Below the pieces are notes generated by a model, which did not search any database, was not told the DNA's origin, and was given only the letters and a program-made list of their open reading frames with translations. The translations under genes and the position numbers were made by a program. 64,000 bases of DNA, taken from positions 107,757 through 171,756 of the forward strand of contig NZ_JAERQE010000007.1 of assembly GCF_016734765.1 (NCBI RefSeq), read 5' to 3'. Position 1 is the stretch's first letter; every line of letters begins with the position of its first letter. Below are positions 50,880 through 59,766 of the stretch, one piece after another. This DNA comes from Microvirga soli (GTDB taxonomy: Bacteria; Pseudomonadota; Alphaproteobacteria; Rhizobiales; Beijerinckiaceae).

Positions 50880-52871
50880 CTAAGCCGCCTTCACGCTGTT
50901 GAGGAACTGGTGGATTTCGGCGCCGAGCCGCTGCGCTTGGTGCTCCAGAGCCACCGAGAGATCCGCCACGGCCCGGGCCGCATCGAGAGACTGCACGGCA
51001 ACGCCCTGCGTGGTCTCGATCGCCGACGTGCCGGCCTGCGCCTCCGACGAGACCTGAGCCACCGACTGGGCGATCTCCGACACCGCCGCCGTCTGCTGGC
51101 TCACGGTTCCGGCCACCGTGGACACCACTCCTGCCAGATCCTCGACGGAGGCCTGCACGGTGCCGAGCGCCACCAGGGTCTCCCGTGAGGCGGCCTGCAC
51201 CGCCTCGATCTGCCGGGCGATCTCCTCGGTGGCCTTGGCGGTCTGGCCGGCCAGGTCCTTCACCTCGTTGGCCACGACGGCAAAGCCCTTGCCGGCCTCG
51301 CCGGCCCGGGCCGCCTCGATGGTGGCGTTGAGCGCCAGGAGGTTGGTCTGCGCCGCAATGGTGCGGATGAGGCCCGCCACTTCGCCGATCTGGGACGTCG
51401 CGGCCGATAGGGTCGTCATGCTGCTCGAAGCGCCGCGCGCCTCGGCGACGGCGCGCTCGGAGGCTTTTGCCGAGGCATTCGTCTGGGCTGCGACCTCGGA
51501 CAGGGATGCATCGAGCTCTTCGGCAGCGCTCGCCACCGCCGACATGTTGTGCGCGGTCCGCAGGGAGGCGCTTCCTGCGATCTGCGCCTGCTGGGTCACG
51601 TGGTTCGCCGAGCCCTCCAGCTGGCCGGAAGCCTTGGCGAGATCGCCCGTCACCTCGCGGACCTCCGCCAGGATCTGCTCGACCGTGGAGTCGAACGCCA
51701 TGATGGCATTGGAGATCGCGTGGGCGCGCTCGGCATCGACAGCCGCCATGCCCTCGCGCTCCCGGGTGAGCCGCTCGCGCTCGCGGGCGTTGTCGCGGAA
51801 GACCAGCACGGTGCGGGCCATGGCGCCGATCTCATCCGTCCCCTTGGTGGAGGGAATCTCAACGGAGGCATCGCCGTCGGCGAGCCGCCGCATGGCCTGC
51901 TGCAGGCGGGTGAGCGGGAGGGAAATCGAGCGTCCCACGATGAAGTTGAGGACGAGGCCGAACAGAAGCGTCGCGCCCATGGCCCAGAGGATCAGGGTGA
52001 AGGTGCGCTGCTGCGAGGCGGTGAGCTGAGCCTCGGTCTTGTGGGCTTCCGTGCGGACCTTGGCGAGCAGTTGATCGAGAACCGGCACGAGCAGGTCGAA
52101 CTGCCCCATCAGCTTCTCGCTCTGGCCCGCCACCTCACGCTCCAGCTCGCCCCAGGCATGAAAGGCCTCCTGGAACGACGCGCCGGCGCTCTCGACAGCG
52201 GCCTTCTCCTTGGCAAGATCGCCGGAGAGCTGGGCCAAGGCGCGGGTGAAACGCCCCTGCTCCACCTCGAAAGCGCCCAGAATGCTCTCCTCGAGCAGGA
52301 TCCTGGCGCGAGCCTCCTGATTGAACATGCCCAGCATGGCGGCCCACAGGCGCCATGCGATGGTCTCGCCGCTGCCGGTCAGGGGGCGCACGAGCTTCTC
52401 GAGATTGGCCTCGGCTTTGAGAAGGCGCCCCTGTGCTCCCTCGTCCGGCTTGTTGCCGATGCCGGTGTAGAGCTTCTCGAGGGACTTGCCCTGGCCCAAG
52501 AGGGCGGCGGCATGCTGCTTCAAGGCAGCGACTTCGGGCTCGATCAGGCTCGCGCCCGGTGCCGCGCTCATCTCATCGAGCTGGACGACCAGGGCCTTGT
52601 GCTGGTCGAGGAAGGCCTGGCCGTGATGGCTGAGGCGGCTCGTGGTCCATTCGCCGGCTACGACCTTCAGGCCGTCGGCCCGGCCGCGAAACCCGTTGGC
52701 CTTCTCGGCCAGCGCCGAATAGGTCTGCTGCGCCGAGAGTGCCTGCTCCACCTCGGAGCGGCCCGTCTGGAACACCGCGCCGATGACCGCAAAGCCGAGC
52801 ACCATCACGCCGCTCAATGTGGCGACGCGCATCCGCACCGACGGCTGTTTCAACCGAGCCAGAAACCCCAT
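50880..52871 (-). CDS. methyl-accepting chemotaxis protein
   Basis: A 663-residue receptor. Helix 1 (about 16-38) and helix 2 (about 285-306) bracket a periplasmic helical sensor of about 250 residues. A HAMP domain follows ([20 protein letters not shown]), then a long coiled coil and the signalling hairpin ([42 protein letters not shown]). It signals to CheA/CheW at the membrane. No CheB/CheR pentapeptide tail is seen; it ends FLNSVKAA. The ATG at 52871 follows GGGGG. No other chemotaxis genes are nearby. Confidence 0.93.
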   Translation of the reverse strand: MGFLARLKQPSVRMRVATLSGVMVLGFAVIGAVFQTGRSEVEQALSAQQTYSALAEKANGFRGRADGLKVVAGEWTTSRLSHHGQAFLDQHKALVVQLDEMSAAPGASLIEPEVAALKQHAAALLGQGKSLEKLYTGIGNKPDEGAQGRLLKAEANLEKLVRPLTGSGETIAWRLWAAMLGMFNQEARARILLEESILGAFEVEQGRFTRALAQLSGDLAKEKAAVESAGASFQEAFHAWGELEREVAGQSEKLMGQFDLLVPVLDQLLAKVRTEAHKTEAQLTASQQRTFTLILWAMGATLLFGLVLNFIVGRSISLPLTRLQQAMRRLADGDASVEIPSTKGTDEIGAMARTVLVFRDNARERERLTREREGMAAVDAERAHAISNAIMAFDSTVEQILAEVREVTGDLAKASGQLEGSANHVTQQAQIAGSASLRTAHNMSAVASAAEELDASLSEVAAQTNASAKASERAVAEARGASSSMTTLSAATSQIGEVAGLIRTIAAQTNLLALNATIEAARAGEAGKGFAVVANEVKDLAGQTAKATEEIARQIEAVQAASRETLVALGTVQASVEDLAGVVSTVAGTVSQQTAAVSEIAQSVAQVSSEAQAGTSAIETTQGVAVQSLDAARAVADLSVALEHQAQRLGAEIHQFLNSVKAA

Positions 52872-52921
52872 TGCCCCCGAATCCCTCTTATACCGTTGCG
52901 GCAAGATTGCGGGGGACGTCT

Positions 52922-52935
52922 TAAAGATATCTTTA
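52922..52935. promoter_or_regulatory. 14-base AT-rich palindrome before chemoreceptor gene
   Basis: TAAAGATATCTTTA is a perfect palindrome 51 bases before the chemoreceptor start and just downstream of the ptsN stop. A regulator site is possible but nothing identifies the protein. Confidence 0.35.
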
Positions 52936-52963
52936 CGTTAGGTCAGAAGCCGACTTAGCCGTC

Positions 52964-53422
52964 TCAGGCGGCCTTCGGCATCTCTGTCATGATGGCGTAG
53001 AGGGCAGCGGCATCCCGTGTGGCCCGCACCCGCTCGATCAGGCCGGGCTCGCGCAGGACCCGGGCGACCCGGGCCAGGGCCTTCAGGTGATCCGCGCCGG
53101 CGCCTTCGGGAGCCAGGAGCAGGAAGAGAACGTCCACCGGCTGGCTGTCGAGAGCCTCGAAGTTCACCGGTTTGTCGAGACGGGCCACGAGACCGAAGAT
53201 CCGGGCCAAGTTCGGCAGCTTGCCATGGGGAATGGCGATGCCTTCGCCGATCCCGGTCGAGCCGAGGCGTTCGCGCTGCAGGAGAGCCTCGTAGATGGCA
53301 GTCTCGGGAAGATCCGTGAGACGGGCCGCATGGGAGGCCAGTTCCTGAAGAGCCTGCTTCTTGCCGCTGACGCGCAAGGCGGGCAGGACGGCCTGAGGGT
53401 CTAGAAAATCCAGCAAGGGCAT
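52964..53422 (-). CDS. ptsN: nitrogen PTS enzyme IIA
   Basis: A 152-residue EIIA-Ntr. IAIPHGK contains the phosphorylatable histidine; KKQALQELASHAA and RERLGSTGIGEGIAIPHG are the expected surroundings. It receives phosphate from NPr and, depending on its state, modulates potassium uptake, the stringent response and other targets. It is the last gene of the conserved lpt-rpoN-hpf-ptsN order, 83 bases after hpf. Confidence 0.94.
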   Translation of the reverse strand: MPLLDFLDPQAVLPALRVSGKKQALQELASHAARLTDLPETAIYEALLQRERLGSTGIGEGIAIPHGKLPNLARIFGLVARLDKPVNFEALDSQPVDVLFLLLAPEGAGADHLKALARVARVLREPGLIERVRATRDAAALYAIMTEMPKAA

Positions 53423-53505
53423 CGATCACGCTGCATTCTTGATGTGAAGCCTGGAAGGCCTCTCACCGTTCCACGCAAGAACTGGGCCAAAAGAGGTAGA
53501 TCCCC

Positions 53506-54078
53506 TCAAGCCTGTGCAAGCGGCGGATCGACCCAACCGATCGCTCCGTCACCGCGGCGATATACGACGTTCACGCGTCCGGTGCTAGCGTGGATGAACA
53601 CGAGAGCGGCCGCCCCCGTCAGGTCGAGCTGCATCACAGCGTCGCTGACGGAGAGCGTGTGCAGCGGCTTCGTGGTCTCGGCTACGACGATGGGATGATA
53701 GCCCTCCTCCTCGACGGTTTCGTCACTCGGCGCCTCGAACACCGCGTAAGGCACCTCGATGCCACCGGCGCGCGCGCCTGCGCCGGATTTGCCCTTGAGT
53801 CGCTGCTTGTAGCGCCGCAGGCGATTCTCGATCCGGCCCGCCGTCTGGTCGAAGCTGGCATAGGCGTCGCCGGCGGCACCGGAGGCCTCCAGGGTCATGC
53901 CCGAGGTGAGGTGAAGCACGCATTCGGTGCGAAATCCGCCGCCGTCGCGGGTGACGGTCACATGGCCGGAATAGCCGCCGTCGAAATACTTGGCCAGGGC
54001 GCCGGCCATCCGGGCCTGGACCTGGGACCTGAGAGCTTCGCCGATATCGAGATTCTTCCCCGACACTCTCAATGTCAT
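53506..54078 (-). CDS. hpf: long-form ribosome hibernation promoting factor
   Basis: A 190-residue HPF. The N-terminal domain (MTLRVSGKNLDIGEALRSQV, then AKYFDGGYSGHVTVTR) binds the decoding centre; the C-terminal domain (VVAETTKPLHTLSVSDAVMQLDL) dimerises ribosomes into 100S particles. Length about 190 marks the long form. The ATG at 54078 follows GAGGGAGAA; earlier in-frame codons are unsupported. It lies between rpoN and ptsN, as in most alphaproteobacteria, and should rise in stationary phase. Confidence 0.94.
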   Translation of the reverse strand: MTLRVSGKNLDIGEALRSQVQARMAGALAKYFDGGYSGHVTVTRDGGGFRTECVLHLTSGMTLEASGAAGDAYASFDQTAGRIENRLRRYKQRLKGKSGAGARAGGIEVPYAVFEAPSDETVEEEGYHPIVVAETTKPLHTLSVSDAVMQLDLTGAAALVFIHASTGRVNVVYRRGDGAIGWVDPPLAQA

Positions 54079-54205
54079 CGCATTCTCCCTCGCCTCACAC
54101 TGTCCCTGTGGCGCCTTCGCTGTGCTGCGATCCTTCAGGGTGACGTTTGGAGATGATGATCCGAATAAGGGCCAATGCAAGTCTTGAAATTGCGGGCTTG
54201 AGCGG

Positions 54206-55615
54206 TCAAGCTTCGCGCCCGAGCCGGCGGCGCTCGGATGAGGACGGAATGCGCAGAGCGTCCCGGTACTTCGCCACCGTGCGGCGGGCGACCTGAATCC
54301 CCTCCAGCTTCAATTTCTGGGCAATTGCCTCATCCGAGAGCACATCCTCCGGCTTTTCGGCACCGATCATCTGGCCGATGCGGTGGCGCACGGCCTTGGC
54401 CGCATGCTCGCCCTCGCCCGTCGCGGCGCCGAAGAAGAACTTCATCGGGTAGGTGCCGCGCTCGGTGCCGATGGCCTTGTTCGCCGCAACGCGCGAGATG
54501 GTGGATTCGTGCATGCCGATGGCGTCCGCGACGCTTTTCAACGTGAGCGGGCGCAATCCGGAAACGCCCTGGCGGAAAAACTCCTCCTGATGGCGGGCGA
54601 TCTCGGCCGCCACCTTCAGGATCGTCCTGGCGCGCTGCTCCAGGCTGCGGGTGAGCCAGCTCGCCGCCTGGACGCATTCCGACAGGAAGCTCTTGTCCTC
54701 CTCCTTGTTCAGAACCTTCGCTACCTCGGCGTAATAGGTGCGGTTGAGCAGGATGTGGGGCATGGTCTCGGGATTGAGCTCGACCGCGAGGCTGCCGTCA
54801 GGCGCAGGCCGGACCAGCACGTCCGGCACGAGCACGTCGATGGCGGCAGGCGTGAAGGCAAGCCCTGGCTTGGGCTCCAGGCGGCGGATCTCGGCCAGCA
54901 TGGCGGCGAGATCCTCTCGGCCAACGCCGCACACTTTCTTCAGGGCAGCAAAATCCTGCCGGGCGACGAGGTTGAGATTGCCGAGCAGCGCCTGCATGGC
55001 CGGGTCCAGCCGGCCTAGCTCCTTCAGCTGGATCGCGAGGCATTCGGCAAGGTCTCGCGCGCCGACGCCGGCGGGCTCGAAGGTCTGAATCAGCTGCAGG
55101 GCCGATTCCACATCGGCGGGCGCCGTTCCCAGGCGAACGGCGATTTCCGCCAAGTCCTCCCTGAGATAGCCGGCCTCGTCGAGGCTGTGGATCAGGTGCT
55201 CGCCGATCATGCGAAGGTGGGGGTCGGACGTGGCGAGATCGAGCTGCGCCTCCAGGTGTTCGGTCAGGCTGGCCGCGCGGGCCAGCGTTTCGCCCAGTTC
55301 GGACCCGATCTCGCCGTGGGTCGGGCCGGACGCTCCCGAGGAGGGCGAGCTCCGCAAAGGTGAAGGGCCGGGAACGATGCGGGGTCCCAGAGCCTGCGCC
55401 TTTTGCTTGGCACGCAGGAAGTCGGCGAGGCTCAGGCCCGGCGCGTCGGCCGGGATCTCGCCTTCCTGCAGAAGGGGATTGCGTTCGAGTTCCGCCGCCA
55501 CATAGGAAGCGAGTTCCGCATGGGAGAGCTGCAGCAGCTTGATGGATTGAACGAGCTGGGGCGTCATGGTCAGGGACTGACCCTGCCGCAGCTCCAGCCG
55601 TTGCATCGCATTCAT
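54206..55615 (-). CDS. rpoN: RNA polymerase sigma-54 factor
   Basis: A 469-residue sigma-54. Region I is the glutamine/leucine-rich start (LRQGQSLTMTPQLVQSIKLLQLS), the core-binding region spans about 120-300, a helix-turn-helix (ESTISRVAANK) recognises the -12 element and the RpoN box ARRTVAKYRDAL recognises -24. It directs activator-dependent transcription of nitrogen and other genes. Start at 55615 (MNAMQRLEL) or the ATG nine bases later. It follows lptB by 82 bases. Confidence 0.96.
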   Translation of the reverse strand: MNAMQRLELRQGQSLTMTPQLVQSIKLLQLSHAELASYVAAELERNPLLQEGEIPADAPGLSLADFLRAKQKAQALGPRIVPGPSPLRSSPSSGASGPTHGEIGSELGETLARAASLTEHLEAQLDLATSDPHLRMIGEHLIHSLDEAGYLREDLAEIAVRLGTAPADVESALQLIQTFEPAGVGARDLAECLAIQLKELGRLDPAMQALLGNLNLVARQDFAALKKVCGVGREDLAAMLAEIRRLEPKPGLAFTPAAIDVLVPDVLVRPAPDGSLAVELNPETMPHILLNRTYYAEVAKVLNKEEDKSFLSECVQAASWLTRSLEQRARTILKVAAEIARHQEEFFRQGVSGLRPLTLKSVADAIGMHESTISRVAANKAIGTERGTYPMKFFFGAATGEGEHAAKAVRHRIGQMIGAEKPEDVLSDEAIAQKLKLEGIQVARRTVAKYRDALRIPSSSERRRLGREA

Positions 55616-55697
55616 GACCGCACCCGAAAAGGCATGCTTCCTGCATACCTGTCGATTTTTAGCGGGATCGGGAGCGATCCGTCAAAAGGGATACATC

Positions 55698-56546
55698 TCA
55701 GTAGAGGCGGAAATCCTCGCCGAGATACAGGCGGCGCACTTCCTCGTTCGCCACGATGGCGTCCGGCGTGCCCTCCGTCAGAACGCGGCCGGAATGGATG
55801 ATGTAGGCGCGGTCGATGAGCCCCAGGGTCTCGCGGACATTGTGGTCGGTGATAAGCACGCCGATGCCGCGGCGGGTCAGGTGCCGCACGAGGTTCTGGA
55901 TGTCGCCGACCGCGATGGGATCGATGCCGGCGAAAGGCTCGTCGAGGAGCATGAAGGTCGGCTCGCCGGCCAGCGCGCGAGCGATCTCGCAGCGCCGCCG
56001 CTCGCCGCCCGAGAGCGCGATGGAGGGCGACTTGCGCAGGCGTGTGATGTTGAACTCCTCGAGGAGCGCGTCGAGCTTGCGCTCGCGCTCCTTGCGGCTG
56101 GGCTCCACAATCTCGAGCACGGCGCGGATGTTGTCTTCCACGTTGAGGCCGCGGAAGATCGAGGCTTCCTGCGGAAGATAGCCGATGCCGAGGCGGGCGC
56201 GGCGATACATGGGCAGACCCGTCACGTCGTGGCCGTCGAGGCTGATGACGCCGCGATCCGCTCCCACGAGACCGGTGATCATGTAGAAGATCGTGGTCTT
56301 ACCCGCGCCGTTGGGGCCGAGAAGACCGACGGCCTCGCCGGCGCGCACCTGCAGGCCCGCATCCTGCACCACGGTGCGGCCGCGATAGCTCTTCTGCAGG
56401 CCCTTCACGGCCAGGATGCCCGCGCCGCCGAAGGCGCCCTCGCCCTGGGTCCGGGAAGAACCATGCGAGACTGGCCCGGCTGCATGGGGCTCCAGGAGGC
56501 TCACGTCCGAGGGACCGGGTTGAGAACGGTTGAAAAGCGGTTTCAC
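55698..56546 (-). CDS. lptB: LPS export ABC ATPase LptB
   Basis: A 282-residue ATPase. Walker A GPNGAGKTT, signature LSGGERRRCEIARAL, Walker B FMLLDEPFAGIDP and ITDHNVRETL are all canonical for LptB. It has about 45 extra N-terminal residues (GPSDVSLLEPHAAGP region) compared with E. coli, so the real start may be internal. It powers LPS transfer from the inner membrane through LptF/G (not here), LptC and LptA. It follows lptA by 53 bases. Confidence 0.95.
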   Translation of the reverse strand: MKPLFNRSQPGPSDVSLLEPHAAGPVSHGSSRTQGEGAFGGAGILAVKGLQKSYRGRTVVQDAGLQVRAGEAVGLLGPNGAGKTTIFYMITGLVGADRGVISLDGHDVTGLPMYRRARLGIGYLPQEASIFRGLNVEDNIRAVLEIVEPSRKERERKLDALLEEFNITRLRKSPSIALSGGERRRCEIARALAGEPTFMLLDEPFAGIDPIAVGDIQNLVRHLTRRGIGVLITDHNVRETLGLIDRAYIIHSGRVLTEGTPDAIVANEEVRRLYLGEDFRLY

Positions 56547-56599
56547 AGGATCTTCGCTGATGATGGACTAGGGAATAAGCGGGAAGAGAACATCCCGCC

Positions 56600-57250
56600 T
56601 CAGTTCGTCGCCGGCCTTTGCGCAGGCTTCGGCTTGGCATTGTTGCCCGGAGCGTTCGCGCCACCGGCTCCCGTCGGTGCCGGACCGCCGTTGCCGGGCA
56701 CGAACAGCGCCCTCACGCGGCCGCCGGGGGTGGTTTCGATATTGGCCACGCCGGTGTTGATGTCATAGAGCACCCGCTCGCCCTTGGTAACGTTCGGCCC
56801 GTCGCTGAGGGTGGCGTTGCCGGTGAGCAGAATCTTGTTGGAGCCGCGGTCGAAGGTGGCGTTCTCGCCCGTGGCCACCTGGGTCCGGGACACGATGGTG
56901 ACCGGGCCCTTGCAGTCGATCTTCTTGATCGCGCTGTCGTCGGTGCCCTGCGCGGCAGGAGCAGGGGCCGCCTGTCCGCCGTTCTGGTCCCGCTGCTCGT
57001 AGAACACGGTCATGATCGTGCACTTCATGGTGCTCTCGCCCTGAACCGCCACCACGTCTCCGGTGAAGACGGCGCGCCCCTCCTTGTCGAAGACATCGAG
57101 CTTGTTGGCATCGATCTTGATCGGCTCCTTGCTGGAGCCGAAATTGCCGAAGCCGACCGCGCGCTCCTTGCCGGCCTGGGCCCAGGCGGCCTGCATCGGA
57201 ACGGAGGCGAGAAGCGCAACAGTGAGGGCAGCGCGTGGGAAACTCATCAT
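56600..57250 (-). CDS. lptA: LPS transport periplasmic protein LptA
   Basis: A 216-residue OstA/LptA protein. Signal peptide about 1-24 (LTVALLASVPMQAAWA). EPIKIDANKLDVFDKEGRAVFTGDVVAVQG is the typical first jellyroll strands, and FDRGSNKILLTGNATLSDG the repeat strand pair. It bridges LptC and LptD across the periplasm. The C terminus has an Ala/Pro/Asn-rich tail. The ATG overlaps the lptC stop by four bases. Confidence 0.92.
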   Translation of the reverse strand: MMSFPRAALTVALLASVPMQAAWAQAGKERAVGFGNFGSSKEPIKIDANKLDVFDKEGRAVFTGDVVAVQGESTMKCTIMTVFYEQRDQNGGQAAPAPAAQGTDDSAIKKIDCKGPVTIVSRTQVATGENATFDRGSNKILLTGNATLSDGPNVTKGERVLYDINTGVANIETTPGGRVRALFVPGNGGPAPTGAGGANAPGNNAKPKPAQRPATN

Positions 57251-57999
57251 GGACGGGTACTTGTCTGTTGGGGCGCGGTGGCGGACGCAGGCATCGTGGA
57301 ACCCGTGCCGGCGGCGTCCTTGGACGATGGGGTGGAGCGGGACGGCTCGAGAACGGTGCGCACGCGGCCTTCGAAGCTCATGACCTTGCCGTTATCCGTG
57401 ACCTTCAGCTTCTCGGCCTCGATGGAGCCGTTGCCGAACAGGACGGAGACGGGTTCGTTGGACGTCACGTTGCCGGACTTGAACTGCACAAAGGCCGACT
57501 GGAGCCTGACTTCATGGCCGGCATCCGTGGTGACCACGATGTTGTTGCGCAGCCGCATCTGCTCTTTCTTGGTATCCAGGGTTCCACCGGCAGCCTGAAG
57601 CCATGCGACGCTGCCGCGATCATCCGTGACGATGCGCGCCTTGAGATTTTTGAGCTGCACCAGATCGGGCTTGCGCACGTCCTGCGTAGCCTCGCTGGCG
57701 GTCACCTCGTAGGGGCGGTTGTCGTTCTTGAAGCCGGTCAGCTTCGGGCTCGCCATGGTGACGTTGCTGCCGCTCACCCCGATGGAACCGAAGCTCAGGT
57801 TCTGGATGTTCCGGAACGGGTCGTAATAGGCCACGAAGCCCACGGCGCCCATGCCGATCAGGGAGCCGAGGGGAATGGCGATCTTGGCGAAGCGCACCCA
57901 GCGGGAATGGCGACGGGCCTTGGTATAGGCGCGCGTCGACCGGCCGGCCGGCCTCAAGGCCGGGCCGTCACGCATCGTGGTGCCCTGGATTACCGCCAC
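57247..57999 (-). CDS. lptC: LPS export protein LptC
   Basis: A 250-residue bitopic protein: basic cytoplasmic start, one helix (about 40-60, IAIPLGSLIGMGAVGFVAYY), then a periplasmic beta domain (SNVTMASPKLTGFKNDNRPYEVTASEATQ). It passes LPS from the LptB2FG complex to LptA. The C-terminal 30 residues are low complexity and Ser/Thr/Ala-rich. It follows nrnC by 104 bases and overlaps lptA. Confidence 0.92.
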   Translation of the reverse strand: MAVIQGTTMRDGPALRPAGRSTRAYTKARRHSRWVRFAKIAIPLGSLIGMGAVGFVAYYDPFRNIQNLSFGSIGVSGSNVTMASPKLTGFKNDNRPYEVTASEATQDVRKPDLVQLKNLKARIVTDDRGSVAWLQAAGGTLDTKKEQMRLRNNIVVTTDAGHEVRLQSAFVQFKSGNVTSNEPVSVLFGNGSIEAEKLKVTDNGKVMSFEGRVRTVLEPSRSTPSSKDAAGTGSTMPASATAPQQTSTRP

Positions 58000-58103
58000 T
58001 TCTGAAACCCCTTCCGCCTCACAATCGGCCCCGCGCCATGCCGGACGGACATGGCGATGTTATGACGGATATGGAGTTTTATGCGGGAAAGTTTAAGCGC
58101 CCG

Positions 58104-58718
58104 TCAAGAATGGGCGAAAATATCGGTCTCGGACCAGCCGAGAAGGTCGAGCTGCGCCCGGGTCGGCAGGAAGCTGAAGCATTGATGGGCAATGCCGAGG
58201 CGGTTTTCCCGCTCCAGCATGCGGTCGAGCTTTTCCCTAAGGGCATGCAGGTGCAGCACGTCGGAGGCTGCATAGTCGAGCTGGGCGGGGGTGAGGGTGT
58301 CGGCGCCCCAATCGGAGGATTGCTGCTGCTTCGACAGCTCCACGCCGAGCTGCTCGCGCGCCAGATCCTTCAGGCCATGGCGGTCGGTATAGGTGCGCAC
58401 GAGCCGCGAGGCGACCTTGGTGCAGTAGACCGGGCGCGGCATCACTCCGAAGGTATGGAAGAGCACGGCGAGATCGAAGCGCGCATAGTGGAAGATCTTG
58501 AGTACGCTCTCGTCGGACAGGACGCGGATCAGGTTCTCCGGCAGAGGACCGTCCTTGAGGATCTGCACCACGTCCGCCGTGCCGTCCCCGGTGGAGATCT
58601 GCACCACGCAGAGCCTGTCCCGGTGCGGGTTGAGGCCCAGCGTCTCTGTGTCGATGGCAATGGCGGCGCCGGGCGTGTAGGTGGCGGGCAGATCGCCGCG
58701 ATGAAAGCGTACGGTCAT
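58104..58718 (-). CDS. nrnC: NrnC-type 3'-5' exoribonuclease (RNase D-like)
   Basis: A 204-residue DEDDy exonuclease. Exo I is IDTETLGLNP, Exo II FHYARFDLAVL and Exo III YAASDVLHLHAL with the catalytic tyrosine. The length, without HRDC domain, is that of NrnC from Bartonella/Brucella rather than RNase D (about 370). NrnC forms octamers and degrades diribonucleotides, including pGpG from c-di-GMP turnover, so it serves as the Orn substitute in this order. It is the first gene of the lpt-rpoN block. Confidence 0.92.
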   Translation of the reverse strand: MTVRFHRGDLPATYTPGAAIAIDTETLGLNPHRDRLCVVQISTGDGTADVVQILKDGPLPENLIRVLSDESVLKIFHYARFDLAVLFHTFGVMPRPVYCTKVASRLVRTYTDRHGLKDLAREQLGVELSKQQQSSDWGADTLTPAQLDYAASDVLHLHALREKLDRMLERENRLGIAHQCFSFLPTRAQLDLLGWSETDIFAHS

Positions 58719-58783
58719 GGAGCATCCAAAAATCTGATGTAACAGGCTGTAACGCGTCTGGCCGCCGGCTTCAACGGATGAGA

Positions 58784-58806
58784 AAAGCCCCGCTTCCGCG
58801 GGGCTT
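58784..58806 (-). terminator. intrinsic terminator after hsp20
   Basis: On the minus strand AAGCCCCGC, GGAA, GCGGGGCTT is followed by TTC. The perfect nine-base stem and U-rich tail end the hsp20 transcript 92 bases after its stop codon. Confidence 0.8.
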
Positions 58807-58897
58807 GTGTCGTCTGCGACGATGCCGGAGATCGAGAGCAGGTCCGGACCCGGCGCACAACCACTGGCGCCGGCGCCCTTGATGCAGCGCGCTGAGG

Positions 58898-59386
58898 TTA
58901 TGCGGCCCTGCCGTGCTCGATCTGCGCGGACTTGTTGTCCTGCCCCAGGCTCTTCACGCCGGTGTCGGATTTGATCTCGATGCGGCGCGGCTTCAGAGCC
59001 TCGGGCACCTCGCGCTTGAGCGCGACCGCCAGCAGGCCGTTCTCCAAGTTCGCATCCGTCACCTTCACATGGTCGGCGAGGTTGAAGATCTGCTTGAAAG
59101 CACGGGTTGCGATGCCGCGATGCAGGTACTGCTTGCCCTCGTCGGAGCCTCTCTTCTGGCCCATGACGAGCAACTGGCCCTCCTTCTGCATGAGCTCGAT
59201 CTCGTCAGGCGAGAAGCCTGCAACGGCCATGGTGATGAGGTACTGGTCCTCGCCCAGCTTTTCGATGTTGTAGGGCGGCCAGTTGGTCATGGTCTCGACC
59301 TGTGTCGACTGGTCGAGCATGTCGAACAGGCGGTCGAAGCCGACCGTGGAGCGGTACAGGGGAGAGAAATCGAAAGCGGATCTCAT
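58898..59386 (-). CDS. small heat shock protein Hsp20 (IbpA type)
   Basis: A 162-residue alpha-crystallin-type chaperone. MRSAFDFSPLYRSTVGFDRLFDML is the IbpA/HspA class A N terminus; YNIEKLGEDQYLITMAVAGFSPDEI to ALKREVPEALKPRRIEI is the crystallin domain, with a short tail. It holds unfolding proteins without ATP. The ATG at 59386 is eight bases from GGAGG; the nearer ATG at 59392 sits too close. A sigma-32-type promoter and a ROSE-like leader precede it. Confidence 0.94.
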   Translation of the reverse strand: MRSAFDFSPLYRSTVGFDRLFDMLDQSTQVETMTNWPPYNIEKLGEDQYLITMAVAGFSPDEIELMQKEGQLLVMGQKRGSDEGKQYLHRGIATRAFKQIFNLADHVKVTDANLENGLLAVALKREVPEALKPRRIEIKSDTGVKSLGQDNKSAQIEHGRAA

Positions 59387-59389
59387 AGC

Positions 59390-59412
59390 CATATCCTCCG
59401 TTGAGCAACATG
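59390..59412 (-). promoter_or_regulatory. ROSE-like RNA thermometer hairpin
   Basis: In the hsp20 leader, CAUGUUGCUC pairs with GGAGGAUAUG across an AACG loop, leaving one bulged G next to the CUC/GAG pairs. This masks the ribosome site and the upstream AUG. The UUGCU strand and bulged G are the defining features of ROSE elements of rhizobial heat-shock genes. The full leader is about 88 bases (to about 59474). Confidence 0.75.
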
Positions 59413-59480
59413 GGTCTAAGAGCGCCGGACACCCGCCGGCGCCCGTATGGCCAAGCCTTTGAAAGGCCTTGGCAATCATG

Positions 59481-59510
59481 ATCTTAGGAGCGGTTTTTTC
59501 TCTTTTCAAG
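59481..59510 (-). promoter_or_regulatory. sigma-32 (RpoH) promoter of hsp20
   Basis: On the minus strand a -35 CTTGAAA (59510-59504), 15-base spacer and -10 CCTAAGAT (59488-59481) fit the alphaproteobacterial RpoH pattern. The start would be near 59474. Confidence 0.7.
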
Positions 59511-59607
59511 AGGGTGCCGAAGCCCTGCCGAAAGGTTTTTGAAGCGGGCTGGCCATCATGCCCGCCAAGTCCTAGCATCGGGCTACTTCAAACAGGGAAC
59601 GACCGAC

Positions 59608-59766
59608 ATGCTTCGCATCCTCTCCCTCGCCTTGTTGACGATTCTTGCCCTCCCAGCTTCCGCAACGGAAACACCCACGGACGGCACAATCGTCGCCCAG
59701 GAGCAGCGGCCGCAGCAATCCCCGAAACGGGATTGCGAGAGGAAGCAGGACGAGGGCGTCAGCTAA
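59608..59766 (+). CDS. small secreted peptide
   Basis: Fifty-two residues: signal peptide MLRILSLALLTILALPASA, then a polar mature peptide of about 33 residues, rich in Gln, Glu, Lys and Arg with one Cys (RDCERKQDEGVS). There is no family I know. It is divergent from hsp20 and its stop overlaps the YihY-like stop on the other strand. The strong signal peptide argues for a real gene. Confidence 0.5.
   Translation: MLRILSLALLTILALPASATETPTDGTIVAQEQRPQQSPKRDCERKQDEGVS

Noticed and set aside
53467..53481. SOS-like box GTTC-N7-GAAC downstream of hpf
   Set aside because: The second half is inverted relative to the alphaproteobacterial consensus, and no promoter or repair gene is adjacent.
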